The position numbers and the translations under genes are program-made. From assembly GCA_045106855.1 (NCBI GenBank), contig JBGCFI010000002.1, positions 62,001 through 126,000 on the forward strand: a DNA stretch of 64,000 bases, given 5' to 3'. Source of the DNA: Granulosicoccus sp045106855 (lineage in GTDB: Bacteria > Pseudomonadota > Gammaproteobacteria > Granulosicoccales > Granulosicoccaceae). This document shows positions 34,119-43,313 of this stretch, in pieces. Each line of letters opens with the position of its first letter. Positions within the stretch are counted from its first letter, which is position 1. The notes under the pieces are model-generated. The model was not told the origin of the DNA. It did no database searches and saw only the letters and a list, made by a program, of their open reading frames with translations.

Positions 34119-35479
34119 GCGCCCCCCTCTGGACTGTTCTTGATAGTCAGTTTGCCGCCATGGGCGACGGCTACATCTTGTGCGATAGTTAGTCCGAGTC
34201 CAGAGCCGATAGTGCCACTGGCGTTGCTGCCTCGAGCAAAGCGATGAGTGAGTTTGCTGATTTCATTGTGTGGAAATCCGCTGCCCTGATCCGTGACTTC
34301 TATGCTTGCGCGTGGACTTGAACTGACTTTGATAACAATACTGCTCTCACTGGGCGAATACTTGAAAGCGTTGTCTATGATATTGCGTATCGCGTTCTGA
34401 ATCAGAATGGGATCACCGGAGACCATGACGCTACCTTTGCTATCAAGTCGCAAGTCAACATCTTTCATCTCGGCAACCGGTGTCAGTCGCTGAACAATTT
34501 CGCTGATGATTTCTGTCAGGTCTATCTGCTGGTACTCAAGCTGATTGGCCCTGAATGTAATCATTGCGTGGTCAAGCAGTTGGGTAGCCGCACGCGAGCT
34601 TTCATCGATTGCCCGAATCATGGATCGTACTGCCTGCCTGTTTTCCTCTTTATCCACGCGTTGCAAGGTCGTTTCTGCATAAGAGCGTACGGTGGACAAT
34701 GGTGTCCTTACACGATGTGCAGCTTCCGCTATGAATTCTTCAGATTGGCTGAAAGAGCGTTCAAGGCGCGTCATCAAGTGATTGAAAGAAGATACGAGTG
34801 GCAGCATTTCCATAGGGACCGGTTGTGATACCGGGCTTAGATCCTGAGGGCCGCGTTTAGCCACAGAGTCGGCCAGTTTTTTTAAAGGGCCGATAGTTGA
34901 GGAAGTGACCCAGACTGATAACAATACCGCCACACTAAAAAAGCCTACACCATAGACTGCTGCATTACGTGAAATGAGGCGCAGTATGCCGGACAGGCTA
35001 TCTTGAGTTTGCGCAATAGTGGCCGTGATCTGTGTACGCATGCCGGCGCCAATCAATATGCGGGATGCAGTAACTTGTCGTATCTGCGCTTGCATATAAC
35101 TCGTTGATTGAAAAACGGTGTCCGAGTCGGACTCCAGCATCGGCAATTTCATGTTCTCGTAGCCCGAGAGCAGGGTGTCGTCCTGATAAATGGCGTAGAA
35201 CACCCGGTCATCTGTTGCGGTAGTTAGCATGGAAAACGAAGCATACGGAATATCCAGTTCGACGCTGCCGTTACGAATAATCGCTGAATCGAGTATCGAG
35301 GTGACCGACGCTCCAAGGATACTGTCCTGACTTTGCTGTGCTATCTGCGTGGCGTAATCCCTGACGACAAAGTAGAGAAGCAAGGTTAATACGGCAACGC
35401 CACCTATCAGTGTGATGGCGAGTCTGTTTCCCAGTGAGCCCGATACCTGAACGGCTTTGCTTACATCCGAATCACTCAT
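34097..35479 (-). CDS. tctE: TctE-like sensor histidine kinase
   Basis: 460 residues. Two membrane segments (LAITLIGGVAVLTLLLYFVV; VYGVGFFSVAVLLSVWV) enclose a periplasmic sensor domain of about 120 residues, followed by HAMP, a HisKA box with FIAEAAHRVRTPLSTVRSYA (phospho-acceptor His), and an ATPase domain with N-box IRNIIDNAFKYSP, DQGSGFP and GSGLGLTIAQDVAV. It overlaps the response regulator upstream by 8 bp and the binding protein downstream by 22 bp. Next to tctCBA, it likely controls tricarboxylate uptake; the symbol reflects this context. Confidence 0.88.
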   Translation of the reverse strand: MSDSDVSKAVQVSGSLGNRLAITLIGGVAVLTLLLYFVVRDYATQIAQQSQDSILGASVTSILDSAIIRNGSVELDIPYASFSMLTTATDDRVFYAIYQDDTLLSGYENMKLPMLESDSDTVFQSTSYMQAQIRQVTASRILIGAGMRTQITATIAQTQDSLSGILRLISRNAAVYGVGFFSVAVLLSVWVTSSTIGPLKKLADSVAKRGPQDLSPVSQPVPMEMLPLVSSFNHLMTRLERSFSQSEEFIAEAAHRVRTPLSTVRSYAETTLQRVDKEENRQAVRSMIRAIDESSRAATQLLDHAMITFRANQLEYQQIDLTEIISEIVQRLTPVAEMKDVDLRLDSKGSVMVSGDPILIQNAIRNIIDNAFKYSPSESSIVIKVSSSPRASIEVTDQGSGFPHNEISKLTHRFARGSNASGTIGSGLGLTIAQDVAVAHGGKLTIKNSPEGGACVIFSL

Positions 35480-36137
35480 GGTCGAGGCGATAGCCTAATC
35501 CTCTAAGGGTGGTTATCGTGACGCTGGCAGATTCCAGATGCTTGCGCAGACGACCTATATAAACTTCTATTGCATTTTCCGAGACATCGTCGTCGTAGGA
35601 AAACAGGCGATCAACCAGTTTCTGTTTGGAAAAAATCTGGCCGGGAGAGTTAATCAGGACTTCCAATAGTCGTAATTCCCGATTGCGCAGAGTCAGCACG
35701 GTGCCTGCTACTGACAAGTGACCAGCCACTGGGTCAAACTCGATGTTGCCGACTCGCAGAATAGTCTCCGTCGATCCGGATTTTCGCCGCAACACCGCTC
35801 GGCAGCGTGCCTGCAACTCGGCATGATCAAAGGGCTTTGTGACATAGTCGTCTGCACCCAGGTCCAGCATACTGATGCGGTCAGATACTTGCGAACGAGC
35901 AGTTAATACGATGACCGCTGTATCTTTCTGCAAAGCGCGATGGTGTTCAAGAAATTCGCGGCCATCGCCATCGGGAAGCATGATGTCCAGAAGGATGAGA
36001 TCGTATTCAACCGAGTCGGAAAAGCTGATGGCAGAGCCCAGGTTTTCAGCATGATCAATCACATGACCATCCAGTCTCATACGAGCGGATATGGCGTTTG
36101 CAAGCTCCTGGTTGTCTTCGATCAGTAGGAATTTCAT
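35472..36137 (-). CDS. tctD: TctD-like OmpR-family response regulator
   Basis: About 221 residues. The receiver domain has the acidic pair LLIEDNQE, the phospho-acceptor Asp in LILLDIMLPDGDG and the switch lysine in YVTKPFDHAEL; the winged-helix DNA-binding domain ends with VYIGRLRKHLESASVTITTL and GYRLDHE. ATG at 36137 (MKFLLIEDN) is preferred because the longer start at 36152 would run into the direct-repeat operator. It is divergent from tctC, with under 100 bp between starts. Confidence 0.9.
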   Translation of the reverse strand: MKFLLIEDNQELANAISARMRLDGHVIDHAENLGSAISFSDSVEYDLILLDIMLPDGDGREFLEHHRALQKDTAVIVLTARSQVSDRISMLDLGADDYVTKPFDHAELQARCRAVLRRKSGSTETILRVGNIEFDPVAGHLSVAGTVLTLRNRELRLLEVLINSPGQIFSKQKLVDRLFSYDDDVSENAIEVYIGRLRKHLESASVTITTLRGLGYRLDHE

Positions 36138-36151
36138 GGCAGGGTGCAGCA

Positions 36152-36172
36152 TGACAGGTTGTTGTCAGGTTG
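36152..36172. promoter_or_regulatory. direct-repeat candidate operator for the OmpR-family regulator
   Basis: TGACAGGTTG (36152-36161) and TGTCAGGTTG (36163-36172) match at nine of ten positions with an 11-bp period, the spacing at which OmpR-family dimers bind tandem half-sites. It sits in the divergent promoter region between the regulator gene and tctC. Confidence 0.5.
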
Positions 36173-36233
36173 CCGTGCTGAAATGCAAAGCTGTCCTGTA
36201 CGCAGGATGGTTATCAAAGAGGAGAAACTCATA

Positions 36234-37217
36234 ATGAAATTTAATACCACTCGCCGCACCCTGCTGGCGTCAGCTATTCTGGCTTTGGGTGTTTGCACAC
36301 CTGCGTTTGCCCAGGATGGTGCTGTCATCGACAAAATTCATTTTCTGGTTCCTGGTGGCGCTGGTGGTGGCTGGGACGGCACCGCACGAGGCACCGGTGA
36401 GGCATTGACCAATGCAGGCCTGGTAGGCAACGCTTCGTACGAGAACATGTCCGGTGGCGGTGGAGGCAAGGCCATAGGCTACCTGATTGAAAATGCCGAT
36501 AGTAATCACGATACACTGATGGTGAACTCAACGCCTATCGTTATCCGATCGCTGACCGGGGTATTCCCGCAAAGCTTCCGCGATCTCACTCTGGTTGCGG
36601 GCACCATTGGCGACTACGCGGCAATTGTAGTCTCCAAGGACAGTCCGATCAACTCAATGGATGATCTGCTGGCAGCCTATGATGCTGACCCTGCATCCAC
36701 GGCTATCGGTGGTGGTTCCGTTCCCGGTGGTATGGATCATCTGGTCGCTGCCATGGTGATGGAAGCCGCTGGCAAGGATGCATTGGGCGTCAAGTACATT
36801 CCTTACGATGCAGGTGGCAAGGCCATGGCTGCATTGCTGTCAGGTGAAATCGCGGCATTGTCCACGGGCTTCTCTGAGGCTGTCGATCTGGCTGACGCCG
36901 GTGAAGTCAAAATCATCGGCGTTACCTCCGATGAGCGAGTCGACGCTGCTGCCGATGCAAAAACGATGAAAGAGCAGGGCATTGATACATCATTCGTAAA
37001 CTGGCGTGGATTTTTCGGAGCACCAGGTCTGCCTGAAGAAAAGGTGTCCATGTATCAGGACGTCATCGAAAAAATGTATGAAACCGCCGAGTGGGAAGAA
37101 GTACGCGCACGTAACGGTTGGGTCAACATCCACAATTCCGGCGACGACTTCAGAGCCTTCCTCGAGGGTCAGGAACAAGTCATCGGTGATTTGATGAAAA
37201 AGCTGGGTTTTCTGTAG
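36234..37217 (+). CDS. tctC: TctC-like tricarboxylate-binding protein
   Basis: Periplasmic binding component of a tripartite tricarboxylate transporter, about 327 residues. The ATG at 36234 follows AGAGGAGA and gives a signal peptide with RRTLLASAILALGV ending PAFAQ. The family pattern is clear: IHFLVPGGAGGGWDGTARGT, NTDTLMVNSTP-like segment, AIGGGSVPGGMDHLVAAMVM, VKYIPYDAGGKAMAALLSGE. It binds carboxylates such as citrate. First gene of tctCBA; a hairpin after the stop may favour its higher expression. Confidence 0.92.
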   Translation: MKFNTTRRTLLASAILALGVCTPAFAQDGAVIDKIHFLVPGGAGGGWDGTARGTGEALTNAGLVGNASYENMSGGGGGKAIGYLIENADSNHDTLMVNSTPIVIRSLTGVFPQSFRDLTLVAGTIGDYAAIVVSKDSPINSMDDLLAAYDADPASTAIGGGSVPGGMDHLVAAMVMEAAGKDALGVKYIPYDAGGKAMAALLSGEIAALSTGFSEAVDLADAGEVKIIGVTSDERVDAAADAKTMKEQGIDTSFVNWRGFFGAPGLPEEKVSMYQDVIEKMYETAEWEEVRARNGWVNIHNSGDDFRAFLEGQEQVIGDLMKKLGFL

Positions 37218-37253
37218 GCAACCAGAAAGATCCATAACGACGGGTTTTTCACC

Positions 37254-37296
37254 GTCACCGAATCTCCACGGCTCAGACGCGTGGAGGTTTGGTGAC
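37254..37296 (+). promoter_or_regulatory. two-tier hairpin between tctC and tctB
   Basis: Outer stem GTCACC (37254-37259) with GGTGAC (37291-37296), a symmetric 4x4 internal loop, and inner stem CTCCACG (37264-37270) with CGTGGAG (37280-37286), 9-nt loop. There is no T run, so it looks like an mRNA-stabilising or attenuating hairpin rather than a full terminator. Confidence 0.6.
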
Positions 37297-37385
37297 TATA
37301 GACAACATGTAATTCCACTAGATAGTAGAGCGGTCTGGCACTTCAGTTTGTCCGGGACACTCTACTGCTGTACCGGGGACGCATA

Positions 37386-37868
37386 ATGGCTCTTGATCGC
37401 TGGATTGCACTTGTATTACTTGGCATTTGCCTGGTGTACGGGTATACAGCCTGGTTCACTATGGATGATGTGTTAGCACCATTCATGCGTCGAAACCCCA
37501 TTTGGCCGAGCACGTTTCCCAAGGTTCTCTCCATTCTCGGTATCGTTGCATCAACAATCATTCTGCTGGGGCTGGAAAAAGGCGAACAAGCCATTGGCGA
37601 TATTGATTATCGTCGTTTGGGCGACTACAAACTCGGACAGGCGATCGCGCTGCTGGGCTTGATGGTTGCTTACGCATTGTGCCTTCGCCCTCTCGGATTT
37701 ATCTTTTCGACAGCTGCTTTTCTCATTCTGGGATCCGCCATTCTGGGTGATCGAAAATGGCATGTCATGATCCCCGTTGCAGCGATTGCCACGTTTGCCG
37801 TCTGGTATTTGGTTCAGGAGGTACTGGGAATCTTTCTAAGGCCTTTCCCCGGGTTCCTGATGAGCTAG
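37386..37868 (+). CDS. tctB: TctB-like small transporter subunit
   Basis: A 160-residue membrane protein with four hydrophobic segments (IALVLLGICLVYGYTAWF, VLSILGIVASTIILLGLE, GQAIALLGLMVAYALCLRPL, GFIFSTAAFLILGSAIL), the small subunit of the tripartite tricarboxylate transporter. PFPGFLMS at the C-terminus and the LRPLGFIFST segment are characteristic. It lies between tctC and tctA on the same strand. Confidence 0.9.
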   Translation: MALDRWIALVLLGICLVYGYTAWFTMDDVLAPFMRRNPIWPSTFPKVLSILGIVASTIILLGLEKGEQAIGDIDYRRLGDYKLGQAIALLGLMVAYALCLRPLGFIFSTAAFLILGSAILGDRKWHVMIPVAAIATFAVWYLVQEVLGIFLRPFPGFLMS

Positions 37869-37912
37869 AGCGTAGCTCAGACCTATAACTAACATGAAGA
37901 CGGATCAACATC

Positions 37913-39421
37913 ATGCTTGAAGGTTTATTGATCGGCCTGCAAACAGCGTTTTCGATACAGAACCTGCTGATGGTCATAGGCGGTTGTCTGATTGGTACAT
38001 TTGTTGGCATGTTGCCTGGGTTAGGGCCCATGTCCATTATTGCCATCATGATTCCGGTTGCCATTTCCATGGGAGATCCATCGGCTGCTCTGATCTTGCT
38101 CGCAGGTGTTTACTATGGTGCTATTTTCGGTGGATCAACCTCGTCAATTCTGCTTAATGCACCGGGTGTTGCCGGTACTGTGGCTAGTAGCTTTGATGGC
38201 TATCCACTGTCTCAACAGGGTAAAGCGGGTAAAGCGCTGACCATTGCGGCTATTGCCAGTTTCTGTGGCGGAACGATAGGCGCATTGTTGCTGATGATAT
38301 TCGCGCCAGCGTTGTCATCGGTTGCCCTGTTGTTTCATTCTGCCGAGTATTTTGCGTTAATGGTTGTGGGCCTGTCAGCAATTGCTGCCTTTGCCGGAAG
38401 CGGTCAAGTGGCCAAGGCATTGATGATGACCGTTCTGGGGCTGATCCTGGCAACGGTAGGCGAGGGCGCATTGTTCAATATGCCGCGTTTTACCATGGGC
38501 CTCATGGATCTGCAATCGGGTTTTGGTTTCATCACCCTGGCCATGGCCATGTTTGCATTGCCTGAAGCAATCTACCTTGTATTGAAGCCGAGTCGCGCCA
38601 GTAACCAGAACGGTGGTGAGATAAAGGACCTTCGCATTACAGGCGCTGAAGCAAAATCGATTGCCCCAGTGATTGGACGACAATCGTTACAAGGATTTTT
38701 TATCGGTGTATTGCCAGGCGCAGGTGCAACTATCGCCAGTTTCCTGGGCTATGCTGTTGAACGCAACATTGCAACCAAAGAGGAGCAGGAACAGTTCGGA
38801 AAGGGGTCTATCAAAGGCCTGGCTGCGCCAGAATCCGCAAACAATGCAGCGTGCACGGGGTCGTTTGTACCTCTACTTACCCTCGGTATTCCGGGTTCGG
38901 GCACAACAGCGATATTACTTGGCGCACTGATAGCCCTGAATGTGACGCCGGGACCTCGCTTGATGATTGATGAGCCGCAGATATTCTGGGCGGTGATAAT
39001 TTCCATGTATATCGGCAATCTGGTGCTGCTTATTCTGAATCTGCCATTGATACCGTATATCGCCAAGGTGCTGTCTGTACCAAGGGCCTATCTGATACCG
39101 TTTATCCTGTTTTTCACACTGATGGGTGCCTATATTGGACAAAACAACGCAACAGAGCTCTTACTGTTAGTAGGTTTCGGTATCTGTGCCACAGCGTTGA
39201 AATTTGCAAACTATCCACTGGCGCCGCTGCTCATCGGGTTTATTCTTGGAGGGATGCTGGAAAACAATTTTTCCAGATCCATGCAACTATACGATGGGGT
39301 CTCTTTTATCTGGGAGAGACCTATGACCCTTGGGCTACTGGTTATCGCTGTTATTCTCATTATCCTGCCCAGCTACCGCGCTCGACGTGCTCGATTGGCG
39401 GGTGTTGCTGATGGTGACTAG
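37913..39421 (+). CDS. tctA: TctA-like large transporter subunit
   Basis: A 502-residue, about twelve-helix permease of the tripartite tricarboxylate transporter. The family signatures GTFVGMLPGLGPMSIIAIMI (N-half) and FFIGVLPGAGATIASFLGYA (C-half) form the inverted-topology repeat, and YGAIFGGSTSSILLNAPG is also present. It completes tctCBA; import is driven by an ion gradient, with TctC delivering the substrate. Confidence 0.94.
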   Translation: MLEGLLIGLQTAFSIQNLLMVIGGCLIGTFVGMLPGLGPMSIIAIMIPVAISMGDPSAALILLAGVYYGAIFGGSTSSILLNAPGVAGTVASSFDGYPLSQQGKAGKALTIAAIASFCGGTIGALLLMIFAPALSSVALLFHSAEYFALMVVGLSAIAAFAGSGQVAKALMMTVLGLILATVGEGALFNMPRFTMGLMDLQSGFGFITLAMAMFALPEAIYLVLKPSRASNQNGGEIKDLRITGAEAKSIAPVIGRQSLQGFFIGVLPGAGATIASFLGYAVERNIATKEEQEQFGKGSIKGLAAPESANNAACTGSFVPLLTLGIPGSGTTAILLGALIALNVTPGPRLMIDEPQIFWAVIISMYIGNLVLLILNLPLIPYIAKVLSVPRAYLIPFILFFTLMGAYIGQNNATELLLLVGFGICATALKFANYPLAPLLIGFILGGMLENNFSRSMQLYDGVSFIWERPMTLGLLVIAVILIILPSYRARRARLAGVADGD

Positions 39422-39783
39422 CGTTTGCGGCGTTGAAAAACTTACACCGGTTTCGTTGCCCATCCTGACAGAGACTTACCTCAATAAGCGGCTATGGCTT
39501 GGGCGTTGTCACGCAAGCCTTTGTTGGCTTTAACCTACTGACATCTGGCGTCTCTACCAAGGTCATCTGAGAAATAGGGACGCCGCAAATTGACTCGGCG
39601 ATTTCGTGGTAACACACCTCCTCCGGTGTTTATCCAGTACCGCAAATTCTTTGAGTGCATCAAGCCGCGTGAAACATCGTCTACCACGGTGTTTGAGCGT
39701 ATAACACGTAATTTATAGTGTTACTGGTCTAGCGCACATCAGCGCCTTGTCAATGTGCGCTGATGTCCTGCAGAGAAACCTGT
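39422..39783. other. intergenic region with inverted repeat
   Basis: About 360 bp between convergent genes with no supported coding sequence. A perfect 10-bp inverted repeat, ACATCAGCGC (39736-39745) and GCGCTGATGT (39757-39766) with an 11-nt loop, lies just past the stop of the binding-protein gene on the minus strand. No T run follows on either side, so it could be a weak bidirectional terminator or mRNA 3' hairpin. Confidence 0.5.
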
Positions 39784-40809
39784 CTAGCGAATGGGAGGCG
39801 CGTAGATCAAACCACCGTCTGTCCATAATGAATTAATCCCACGCTTTAGCCCTATTGGGGTATCCGGTCCGATGTGCCGGTCGTATACCTCTCCGTAGTT
39901 ACCCACTTGCCGAATAATACGGGTGCACCACTGCGGATCGAGTCCCAGGTTTTCACCCGTGTCGCCTTCCTCGCCGATAAGGCGTCGTATGGCAGGCGTT
40001 GCACCGACGTTGGCGTTGTCAACGTTGTTGCTGTTTACACCAAGTTCTTCTGCATTAATCATGCAGTTCAGTGACCAGCGAACAACGTTGGTCCATTCAC
40101 TATCATTCAAAGGCACCACAGGGCCCAACGGCTCTTTTGAAATAACCTCCGGAACGATAATGTGTGCATCGGGTTCGTCGAATGAGCTGCGTTGCGCAGC
40201 AAGCCCTGAACGGTCGGTGGTGAAGGCTTTGCAATCACCAGTAAGGTAGCCATTTACGGCTTCACTTTCATCATCATAGTAGACGGGCCTGTAACGCATG
40301 TCGCTGATGGAAAAGAAATCTGCAGCGTTGAGTTCAGACGTTGTGTTTCGCGTGACACAAATCGGCTGATTGTCCAGCTCGAGGGCACTGCGATAGCCCG
40401 AACGCTTTGACACCATGAAACCCTGACCGTCGTAGAAATTGACGCCGGCATAGTCACCAAACAAGGCGTTACGCTGAAGCGTCCAGGTGGTGTTGCGAGA
40501 CAGGATGTCGATCTGGCCATCTCTTATTGCGATAAGCCTATCGGTTGAAGAGAGAGGGGTCATCTCCACAGCTTCGCTGTCGTTAAACAGCGCGCTGGCA
40601 ACGGCTCTGCAGATATCGACATCGAAGCCGGCATATTCACCCAGACTGTTGGCACGAGCAAAGCCTGCCAGATCGTTGTGGACGCCGCAACGAATGGCTC
40701 CACGTGCTTTAACATCGTCAAGCATGGTTGCTTGCACACCCATCGATACGGCAGCGAATAAAACAACCGCTACCACCCGGATCGTAGATATTTTTTTCAC
40801 GTGTCTCAT
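39784..40809 (-). CDS. orphan general amino-acid binding protein (AapJ-like)
   Basis: A 341-residue family 3 periplasmic binding protein with signal peptide ending MGVQA. It has the AapJ/BztA-type long form: VKARGAIRCGVHNDLAGFAR, YAGFDVDICRAVASALFND, LSRNTTWTLQRNALFGDYAG, YDGQGFMVSKRSGYRSALEL, and the C-terminal GLDPQWCTRIIRQVGNYGEV. No AapQMP permease or ATPase genes adjoin. Its ATG overlaps the stop of the OmpA-like lipoprotein upstream by four bases (40806-40809), so it is coupled to that operon. Confidence 0.9.
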   Translation of the reverse strand: MRHVKKISTIRVVAVVLFAAVSMGVQATMLDDVKARGAIRCGVHNDLAGFARANSLGEYAGFDVDICRAVASALFNDSEAVEMTPLSSTDRLIAIRDGQIDILSRNTTWTLQRNALFGDYAGVNFYDGQGFMVSKRSGYRSALELDNQPICVTRNTTSELNAADFFSISDMRYRPVYYDDESEAVNGYLTGDCKAFTTDRSGLAAQRSSFDEPDAHIIVPEVISKEPLGPVVPLNDSEWTNVVRWSLNCMINAEELGVNSNNVDNANVGATPAIRRLIGEEGDTGENLGLDPQWCTRIIRQVGNYGEVYDRHIGPDTPIGLKRGINSLWTDGGLIYAPPIR

Positions 40810-41903
40810 AGTGTTTTGGGCCGGTAATGCACGAGTTCTACAGGAGTCGGGGAATCGTCAGAGGAGTGTCGGTAGCTGGCGCGGGCGCATGGGGCAATGT
40901 ACGTGGACTCAGGTGGAATGCCAAAGCCAAGTAACTCTTGCTCAACACGAATAGCCCGTGTCATTGCAGCGTCGTTGCTACCATCGGCATCCAGGCAAGC
41001 CTTGATAATCATGATGTCATCATCGCTAAACTCGCGCACCAGTAAACGCACTGCCTGCTTGTTGGTAGCGCCCATTAGCTGAGTCTGGTTGTCATCGAAT
41101 ATCAGTACCGTGCGGCGATGTTTGTTGAATCGATCCAGTGGTGGAGAATCGCGTCTTGCCTGAATCTCAAAAAAGTGCAGACGCGCCTGATCGAAAATGT
41201 CTGCCTGAGGTGTGCGTTTGTCTGCAGGCAGTTCATCGTAATCGCGAACGTCGACAGTTTTCACCGCCAGATTGGGGTCTGGTTCGCCTTCCAGTTGCAC
41301 GCCGCTGATGAACGCATCACCACGACCGCCCTGTTCGACAAAGATCGAATCAGAAAGCTCGATATCAGCTATGGAGTCGGTGCCATCGATCGTGAGCAAC
41401 GAAGAGGGGTAGATAAGATTGCCGTCTTGTACACTATATTCGCGACGCAAACTGATCTTGCCTACAGAGAGCTCATAGTCGGTAACCAGCCCTGATTCGG
41501 TTTCCGATAAACGTTTGCTGTATGAAACATAGTTTTGTCCCTGATCAGCATTGACCTGCTGGAGCCCGAACCCTGCGTCTTCAAGCGCGCGAACCACGGC
41601 GTTACCGTAAGCGGTTTGCGGCTTATTGATTTGTAAAGTGATTGAGCCTGATTGCATACGAGGTATCTGGACCAGGGTTGAAATCATGTTAGTGGCGATC
41701 AGTTGCAAATGTGCGCGTTCAGGTGCGCTGATTAATTCAAGTGCTTCGCGATTGCCGCCAAGACGCGGTGTGATAGCTTCTGCACTGATGCCAAAGGCTT
41801 CTTTGCCAGTTTGCGAAACGCAGCTGCTTAAGAGAGTCACGCAGGAAATCAGACTGACGGCACAGCTTACAGAGCGTATGAATGGGGAGGAGGATGTTCT
41901 CAT
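40806..41903 (-). CDS. OmpA-like lipoprotein paralogue 3 (divergent member)
   Basis: About 365 residues from ATG 41903, which overlaps the preceding stop by four bases (ATGA). The lipoprotein signal ends VTLLSSCVSQ. The middle domain shares AGFGLQQVNADQGQNYVSY and YELSVGKISLRREY with its two paralogues. The C-terminal domain follows the OmpA pattern (VLIFDDNQTQLMGATNKQAV, TRAIRVEQELLGFGIPPEST) but is the most diverged: the usual GHTD loop is ACLDADGS. Cysteines C303 and C339 correspond to the pair in the other two. Specific function unknown. Confidence 0.7.
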   Translation of the reverse strand: MRTSSSPFIRSVSCAVSLISCVTLLSSCVSQTGKEAFGISAEAITPRLGGNREALELISAPERAHLQLIATNMISTLVQIPRMQSGSITLQINKPQTAYGNAVVRALEDAGFGLQQVNADQGQNYVSYSKRLSETESGLVTDYELSVGKISLRREYSVQDGNLIYPSSLLTIDGTDSIADIELSDSIFVEQGGRGDAFISGVQLEGEPDPNLAVKTVDVRDYDELPADKRTPQADIFDQARLHFFEIQARRDSPPLDRFNKHRRTVLIFDDNQTQLMGATNKQAVRLLVREFSDDDIMIIKACLDADGSNDAAMTRAIRVEQELLGFGIPPESTYIAPCARASYRHSSDDSPTPVELVHYRPKTL

Positions 41904-43036
41904 GATAATTTCCGCCACAGTTCCAGGACTACGCCACGGCTAGGAAACTTTCTCCCGGCTGATACGGGTGCCCAGCATCCTTCATCCAGGATCCGATCGC
42001 GGGCAATGCCCTGTGACAACAGGGCTTGGGTGACCCGTTCCGCACGTCCAAGTGCCAGTCCTTCATTCCCTATGTCAAGTGCCGTCGGGCCATTACTGCA
42101 ACCCACCAGACTAATGAGGTCGCCGGGACCAAATCGTTGTTGTACAAATTGTTCGATCAGGAGTTTATTCGTGTTGCCAAGAATCATGGAGTCATTACCA
42201 AATACCACTATCTGACGTTCTACCTGTTCGTAATTATCCAGAATCGAGCTGAAGTTGGACTGGTCTGCGTAAAAAAGGTTGTTGACCTCGACACGACTGG
42301 AGTTCAGACCTTGCAGGCTGGCTGTTTGCGTGCTTCTGTTGACAACACGGTCGACAAGGTCTTCGGTAATCAATGAAATGATAGGCGGTGCCTGATTGCT
42401 CAAATTCATTGAGGCCGCATAAACGGCTCTGGAATGGTCCGGGTTGCTAATGAGGAATCGCCCGGTTGGAGTATCCGGGACATTTACTGAAACACGGGTA
42501 CCGGACAAGCGAACCGGGCTGGCCGGAGATATCATGTTAGCGCGCGGCACCTGGTAATCTCGGCCGATGTCGACAGCACCGATTGAGGCATCGAACTGAA
42601 TGAGAGGTTCGCCGGTATCGCCGGGTTGTTCCGTACGGGTAAAAGTGAAGAAATTTGATCCCTGATCCGCACTGACTCGCTGGATGCCGTAACCGGCTTT
42701 TGCAAATTCATTGACAAAATGTGTCAGAAGAGGATCGGTGTTGTTATTGCTCACCTGTAACGTTGTGTTAAAAGGGGTGTAGATCTGACGGGCAATGCGG
42801 ATGATATCGGCGGCGATTGACCGGTCGACAGGCGAGACGGCTGCGGGTTGGGAGAGCGCAGCTTGCGCTTGGGCACCGGGTGGTTGCAAATTCATCGACC
42901 CGCAGGCACTCAGAAACAAAGCGCCGGCTACGCTGACGAGCGGCAACCAGTTTACGATTGTTTGTCGGCGTTTGGAATGCCAGGAAGAGCTCGGCGCTTC
43001 AGCTATCCCGGCCTTGCAGGACTCTACGTTAATCAT
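41900..43036 (-). CDS. OmpA-like lipoprotein paralogue 1
   Basis: About 378 residues. ATG at 43036 has GGAG nine bases upstream; ATG at 43060 is an alternative. The n-region is unusually long before VAGALFLSACGSMN (lipobox LSAC-G). The middle domain has KAGYGIQRVSADQGSNFFTF and FDASIGAVDIGRDYQVPRAN. The C-terminal domain is OmpA-like (IVVFGNDSMILGNTNKLLIE, LALGRAERVTQALLSQGI) but the ligand loop is VGCSNGPTALD instead of GHTD-type. Cysteines C313 and C354 are 41 residues apart. It is the first gene of a three-gene overlapping operon. Confidence 0.75.
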   Translation of the reverse strand: MINVESCKAGIAEAPSSSWHSKRRQTIVNWLPLVSVAGALFLSACGSMNLQPPGAQAQAALSQPAAVSPVDRSIAADIIRIARQIYTPFNTTLQVSNNNTDPLLTHFVNEFAKAGYGIQRVSADQGSNFFTFTRTEQPGDTGEPLIQFDASIGAVDIGRDYQVPRANMISPASPVRLSGTRVSVNVPDTPTGRFLISNPDHSRAVYAASMNLSNQAPPIISLITEDLVDRVVNRSTQTASLQGLNSSRVEVNNLFYADQSNFSSILDNYEQVERQIVVFGNDSMILGNTNKLLIEQFVQQRFGPGDLISLVGCSNGPTALDIGNEGLALGRAERVTQALLSQGIARDRILDEGCWAPVSAGRKFPSRGVVLELWRKLS

Positions 43037-43313
43037 TTGGGCAAACAAACTCCACATCATGGGGGATCGACTACGGCCGACTTAACCTTCGGCTTGGTGT
43101 AAAAGATAACATTAGTGAGGATTGGGCTCACAATGTATCAGGGGCATTGTTCAGTAACGTGAATTGCTTTGCTATGTCAGCTTGGCGATTCGTGAATGAT
43201 GCCACTAAAGTTCGTCAAGCATCGCATGTATAGTGCGCATAATGCGATAGCAGCTTGCCAATCTCTTTCGGGAGGGCCCGCCGCTTGCAAATTTACGTTG
43301 ACGGGAATTGGAT

